The notes under the pieces: generated by a model
Told to the model about the DNA's origin: nothing
The model's input: the letters and a program-made list of their open reading frames with translations, nothing else
Databases searched by the model: none
In this document: in pieces, positions 59,521 to 64,000 of the stretch
Position numbering within the stretch: position 1 is the stretch's first letter
Layout of the letters: each line of letters starts with the position of its first letter
Position numbers and translations under genes: made by a program
Source of the DNA: Isoetes taiwanensis
Taxonomy: Eukaryota > Streptophyta > Lycopodiopsida > Isoetales > Isoetaceae
Direction of reading: 5' to 3'
NCBI GenBank assembly: GCA_021234155.1
Contig: JAJEKV010000024.1
Coordinates: 15,711,030-15,775,029 of the forward strand
Length of the DNA stretch: 64,000 nt

Positions 59521-59915
59521 GTGGCTTGTTCAAGGGCACGGGTCGGCTCCACCTAGAGTGGGGAGGACCATGTACCCGGGTTCGAAGTCCACTTTCACTA
59601 CAATCATAAATGTTTCCTAGGTTAATGAGTGGCTTGTTCAAGGGCACGGTCGGCTCCACCTAGAGTGGAGAGGACCACGTACCCGGGTTCAAGTCCACTT
59701 CCAGTTCCACTTGTTATTTTTTAGGTTTAAAATAAAATTGTAGTGGCTTGTTCAAGGGCACGGTCGGCTCCACCTTGCGTGGAGAGGACTAGGTGTCCGG
59801 GTCCAAGTCCACTTTTCTTCTCATTCTTAGGTAGATGTGGCTACGGCAAGGACATGGTCGGCTCCACCGCGAAAGTGGGGAGGACCAGTGTTCGGCCTTA
59901 GTTCACGCTTATTGT
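59521..59915 (+). repeat. Four tRNA-like/SINE-like tandem units
   Basis: Units start at 59521, 59629, 59743 and 59837. Each has GTGGCTTGTTCAAGGGCACG, GTCGGCTCCACC, GTGGAGAGGAC and, in the first three, CCGGGTTCAAGTCCAC or a close variant. GGTTCAAGTCC matches the Pol III B-box consensus, and the 5' block is a loose A-box match at about the usual distance. I could not fold a proper cloverleaf, so they are not tRNA genes; a tRNA-derived SINE is possible. The fourth unit is the most diverged. Confidence 0.5.
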
Positions 59916-60541
59916 CGATTTTAGCTAGAGGTAGCTAGGGCTAGGTTAAGTTAACAAGAATCGGATGATTCCCTTCACACCCGCTAGTTAAAAAAAAAAA
60001 ATAGGTTAGGCTAACTTAATGTAGTACTAATTCACACTAAAAGCGTTGGTAAAAAAATAACTTAACTAATTAACTAAATTATTTCGAACATGTCTAGTTA
60101 AGTTAGTCAAAGGCATAAAAAATTATATGTACAATTAACTAAACTTAAAGTGACCTCTATAGTGCTAATTTCTAATTTAGTTAATTTTTAGTTAATTTTG
60201 CTAACTAATCCAACAAGGTGCGAAGATAAGTTTAGGTAGTGTTTTTGGTTAAAAAGTTAACTAAATTTTGGGACTATCTCGCTAACTAATTAACTAGTAA
60301 TAATGAATGTAAATTGACCGTGGGTCCGAATACCCTAATCTAACCTATTTAGTTCTTCTTGTTTCTTCTTCTTTTTTTTCTTGCTTTTGGGGCGGGGGGT
60401 CTGATAAGGTATTAGTCGCCATAGGGCGTGTTATAAGTAATGATTATATGGTCTCGCATACATGTTTGATATTGTCGATTATGTTGCATTTACTTTGTGC
60501 ATGCTTGGCTTTTTGTATTCATTATTTTGTTTTGTTTGTAG
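59916..60541. other. No gene recognised
   Basis: AT-rich sequence with repeated GTTAACTAAATT-type words and a poly-T run near 60370. It ends in an acceptor-like GTTTTGTTTGTAG. Confidence 0.4.
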
Positions 60542-62086
60542 GCATAAAATGGCCTCGATGGACAGAGATGCTTAGTGAAATTAGGCGATCCTCATCAATC
60601 ACATATGCGCCTGATCGGCCGGAACGACATATGCAAACCGATGATCGAATTAACCGCTTTTGTAGCATCGGTTGAGAAAGAATGTCGGTCTCAATTATGT
60701 GGGAGGTGGCCGAGCATGAGTCCGAGTTGGAAGATATGATGAGAAAGAACTTAAAGTCTTGGGTTTGCAATCCCGAGCCGAAATTGAGGATGCTACTTAA
60801 GTATAAAGTGCCACTTATGAGCCCCTATCTTTGAGGCATACGTGGGACGATGGGCTAATTCGTGGCGAAGTGCAAAGGTCCCACGAAAAAGATCACAAGA
60901 TGGCCGCGAGCGATCTCAATGATGAACATGTGAAGGAGTTAGATAGTCTTATCCATGGTGGGAGCTCTATTGGTGCAGGGGGCTAGATTATCATTACATG
61001 CTCATGATAAATGTGTTGCATTTATTGACAAAGATTCCCGTGGATGCCGTTGGAGTTGTAAAGTGCATTGGTAGTAAACAAGACCGCCGATATACCAAAT
61101 CCGGATCTTGGGAACCCCGTACTTTAATCAAGATGATTATTATAATCGCATTATGTGGAGAGGCCAAGATAGAGCTGCATCATGGTTGTTGGGTGACAAG
61201 TATATCCGTTTCAAGAGCCCAAGTCCAAAGATTGGCCACACCCCTTGGACTTGCCCCCCGAGGTCTTTTGTGGAGATGAGCCACGGGGACCAATGGTAGT
61301 CCCGCCATTCATGAATGGAGGAACCTTTGCGCAAATTACTTGACCATCTTCCGAGCCAATTCTCTTCTTATAGGAGATGGTCAAATGCAATGCATAGTGC
61401 TCCAAGAAGGGCTGATATGAAGATAAGTGCGAGTGGAAAGCCAAAATGAGACTCGTGTATAAGTACGTCCCGCGAAATAGCTCTCGCTCTTGCGTAAAGG
61501 AGTCTATGCCATCCACACTCCAGGTTGGACACACACAAAAGCTCAATTGCAAAAGGGTCAAACTCCATTTTGATGACTCGCTTACAAATGTGTGGGTGGC
61601 TATTGGTGATTGGGACACGGCCCCTCGCTTTTTTTTTTTTGCAAGGAGCGAATGCCCAAATTGAAGAGCCGTTATACACTACAAGATGGAATCGGTGCGA
61701 TATCCTTGGTGGGAGAAGAGAGTTTTACATCATCATCGATGACCAAGCATCATGGGGGCATGAGATATCCGACATATATATCCCCGGGCTACATTTACGA
61801 GATGCTCCTTGATTTTGTCCAGGCAATGCGGCTTATGGGGTTGTGTGTTGAGATAAACCCAACCGACCGATACTCTAGCACATTGGACATCATCCAACAT
61901 ATGAAGGTCCAAATGATGATGGATAGAGAGCTGGTGCACATGGATCGCCCATCTATTGCTCGCATCGTCGATGTGTTCAAAACAGCAGGGCTTTCTTCTG
62001 ATATAGTTGTGAGAGAGAGACGACATATGAAGTGTGGTGATCCACTTGAGATGGCTAAGCTACTGTTAAATGCTTGCAAGAAGTGA
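60542..62086 (+). pseudogene. Unrecognised degraded gene
   Basis: After an acceptor at 60541 the plus strand carries coding-like text in changing frames: RSSSITYAPDRPERHMQTDD; MWEVAEHESELEDMMRKNLK; YFNQDDYYNRIMWRGQDRAA then SWLLGDKYIRFKSPSPKIGH (61110-61230); YKYVPRNSSRSCVKESMPST; HFDDSLTNVWVAIGDWDTAP; and a last frame (61610-62086) with SRYTLQDGIGAISLVGEESF, FVQAMRLMGLCVEINPTDRY and MDRPSIARIVDVFKTAGLSS, ending at a proper TGA. The text is continuous in sense but broken by about five frameshifts or stops, one of them at a T-run near 61630. The family is unknown to me. Confidence 0.45.
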
Positions 62087-62229
62087 TTAATATAATTTTG
62101 TCTTCCTATTTGAGGCTTGTTGCAACCAATAAATGTTTTTTAGTCAAAATTACTAATGAAAAAAGTAATTTATTAATCAAAAAAATTATTATTAATGGTA
62201 AATAAATTATTAATCATAACTTGTAGATA

Positions 62230-62535
62230 AAGTGTCGCTACAGACGTCAAACCCTAGGTTTTGTGTGCTACATCATCAAACCCTAGATTGTAAATGCCAT
62301 GTGGCACAATCTAGGGTTTGATGATGTGGCACACGCAAGCTAGGGTTTGATGACATGGCACTTACTATGATGTGGCAATAGGAAGTCGCGACGTGACACA
62401 ACCTAGGGTTTGATGATGTGCCACACGCAACGTAGGGTTTCATGATGTGGCACTAAAAATGCCACGGGATAATTTAGGGTTCGATGTATGACATGATACA
62501 TGGCCTGATAATATGGCAACCTAGAGTTCGATATG
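62230..62535. repeat. Repeats of TAGGGTTTGATGATGTGGCA
   Basis: About six diverged copies, spaced about 40-60 bases, of a unit with TAGGGTTTGATGATGTGGCA; the first two are inverted (ATCATCAAACCCTAGATT). AAACCCTA is the plant telobox word. No true telomeric array is present. Confidence 0.75.
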
Positions 62536-62674
62536 CACCCCATACCTATATACGAGATACTTTTCTAATATAAATAAGAAGATAAGAATATAAATTTAGG
62601 TATTTATTCAAAGACACTTGTTCAAAGCTTTTCTCTCGCTAATTCTCGTTATGTTCAAATTAATATATATAGTC

Positions 62675-62791
62675 ATGGCGGAGGCTCAATTCTTAGCGGT
62701 TTTCCTCATTGTGGCCCTCTTTCTGCTGATGCAATATTCATGGCATTATGCGTCTCCCCCTCCGCCCCCGGTCAAGACGGTCAAGACTGCA
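62675..62791 (+). CDS. Possible first exon with signal peptide
   Basis: ATG at 62675 opens MAEAQFLAVFLIVALFLLMQ, a classic hydrophobic signal sequence or anchor, then SWHYASPPPPPVKTVKTA, and ends at a consensus donor (GTAAGT). A TATA-like stretch (CCTATATACG, about 62550) and an AT-rich leader lie upstream. It does not join in phase to the exon starting at 62939 or 62959, so the rest of the gene is not identified. It could be a small secreted-protein gene. Confidence 0.35.
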
Positions 62792-62958
62792 GTAAGTCTG
62801 CCGGGGCTCATTAGTGGCACATTTCGAACCATAAAAATACTATTTTTCATCTCTATGGTTTGTAAGTATCATTCTATTATTGCAACCAATATCATTCATG
62901 GTTATCAAATGTTTCTCTCACAATTTCTTTTGATCTAGGTGTGCTCTTTTTCTCGGCG

Positions 62959-63775
62959 ATGAATAGAGGTAATCGCAATCGTACGGAGAATGAGCAAGAC
63001 GAAGGTAAGTATTTATATAGTTTTTATTATATGCTTTACCCTCTAATTAGGTATGTGAGTTTATGCATGGAGTTTTAATTTGTTGTGTAGAGGAAAGGGA
63101 CGAGTTTAGAGAAAATAGGAGGAGGACTCCACGAGGTAGGGGCAATCGTGCTGATGTTTCTTCGTCCACCTATATCTACACCAGCAGGTTTGGGTATTAA
63201 GATAGCTTTTTATAAAAATAATAAATAAATGAATTGTTTTTTGCATGATATTTGTGCTTCTGCAGAGGCTCCTCCGCCGCTCCCCGCCTTCCTCGCAAAC
63301 ATGTCTCCCGCCGAGAGAGACCAAATTGCGAAGATATTTTGCCTCTTTGACACCAACGCCAGGGCAAAATTCTCCTCCCGCCCCTATTCCCCAACGACAT
63401 AGTGTTGATTATCGGCCTCCACGTTCTCGCGAGAATATTGAGAATGCTAGACGTAGTATGGACTCCCGTTCTAGGCAAGAGATGGGAACAGATTTTTCTA
63501 ATGCAAGGAACTTGGAGGAAGATTTCAACAGGTAAATATATATCCACTACGCATACCAAACATTTCTTTGGTTGCGGCATGTTAAAGATGCTCATTCTCT
63601 CATTACTTCCCAGTGTCAAGAAGTAGTGGAGCAACAGACTCACAACGTTCAAGATCGCGGACGATCATCACGGGTTCGGATCCAAGAACATGGTCGCCGC
63701 CTGACTTGGAGAGGGGAAGGATCCCGACGACGCCCACGTGTCACCAAGAAGAGCGTCCATTTCGCTTTGTTTTAG
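62959..63775 (+). CDS. Possible spliced Arg-rich protein
   Basis: Exons 62959-63004, 63091-63187, 63268-63532 and 63614-63775 can be joined in one frame to a TAG stop, giving about 190 residues. The text is basic: MNRGNRNRTENEQDEEERDE, RENRRRTPRGRGNRAD, RPPRSRENIENARRSMDSRS and SRVRIQEHGRRLTWRGEGSR. Borders are GTAAGT/TGTGTAG, GTTTGG/CAGAG and GTAAAT/CCCAG. The third exon requires the acceptor 2 bases inside the first AG. Other frames (ANMSPAERDQIAKIFCLFDT; TGSDPRTWSPPDLERG, ending at a GTAAGT donor) are also protein-like, so the model is tentative and the gene may continue past the window. RG/RS-rich text suggests nucleic-acid binding, without a recognised domain. Confidence 0.35.
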
Positions 63776-64000
63776 ACACGTAAGTCTGCGGGTGAATTGG
63801 CCCCTAATATACCCGACTATCATATTAATAATAATTTTTGATGTAAGTTATGTGAACATATTATTTAAGATATCAACCTTAAATATTAGTACTTTGTCAT
63901 CTAAATTTGTTGTTTTGTTCATTCTCTTCACTTAGAATACATTGTAAAGTGCTCAAAAGGTTCTTAATCGGGACGGGATATGTATATTGACGGTAGACAT
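63776..64000. other. Right edge, no feature seen
   Basis: AT-rich, with a donor-like GTAAGT at 63781. The neighbouring element probably continues beyond the window. Confidence 0.4.

Noticed and set aside
59521-59915. tRNA genes
   Set aside because: The B-box-like word is present, but the T-stem does not pair and no acceptor stem or anticodon arm could be built.

Overview
The window looks like nuclear DNA of a land plant with a large, repeat-rich genome. The evidence is a family 1 UDP-glycosyltransferase with a plant PSPG box, plant-type gene fragments (DRM1/ARP, PAM16, SET, SNF2), plant Copia and Gypsy retrotransposons, GT-AG introns and long AT-rich intergenic stretches. The species cannot be fixed from sequence alone. 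Nothing points to a bacterium or an organelle, and no rRNA or tRNA gene was recognised.

Layout. 0-4.3 kb: a 5'-truncated Copia element (integrase, reverse transcriptase, RNase H, polypurine tract, start of the 3' LTR), itself interrupted by the 3' tail of a LINE, followed by a hAT-like MITE with 8-bp target duplications. 4.8-11.5 kb: a probable DNA transposon with two convergent spliced genes, one a coiled-coil/RING-like protein and the other a DDE-like transposase candidate, bounded by imperfect inverted repeats and TAA. 11.5-20 kb: mostly non-coding, but 16.9-18.6 kb holds fragments of three unrelated genes (DRM1/ARP, a SET-domain protein, PAM16). 20.1-22.3 kb: a TIR element carrying an array of GGTATAAATTTATACC palindromes. 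23.2-26.4 kb: the only clearly intact gene, an intronless UGT whose upstream region is duplicated in tandem. 28.5-30.6 kb: the reverse-transcriptase half of a LINE. 31.9-33.3 kb: exon-like remnants of an unrecognised gene. 41.8-44.7 kb: Gypsy gag-protease-RNase H-reverse transcriptase, cut by a second LINE fragment (ORF1/endonuclease half, 44.7-46.8 kb). 46.8-49.1 kb: a CG-rich repeat zone and degraded ORFs, then an SNF2 helicase fragment. 49.4-57.6 kb: a tandem array of about 1.1-kb GC-rich units with a diverged outlier to 58.3 kb. 58.4-64 kb: polypyrimidine tract, four tRNA-like/SINE-like units, an unrecognised degraded gene, telobox-type repeats and a possible spliced Arg-rich gene.

How the parts relate. 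The window is mainly a stack of nested transposons. One LINE family appears to have inserted at least three times, probably four, including into Copia and probably into Gypsy, and each identified 3' end carries a different short tail. The best candidates for something undescribed are the two-gene convergent transposon (4.8-11.5 kb), the Gypsy element with RNase H placed before RT, and the 1.1-kb array. Gene models and splice sites were read by eye, and family names rest on motif recognition without a database search.
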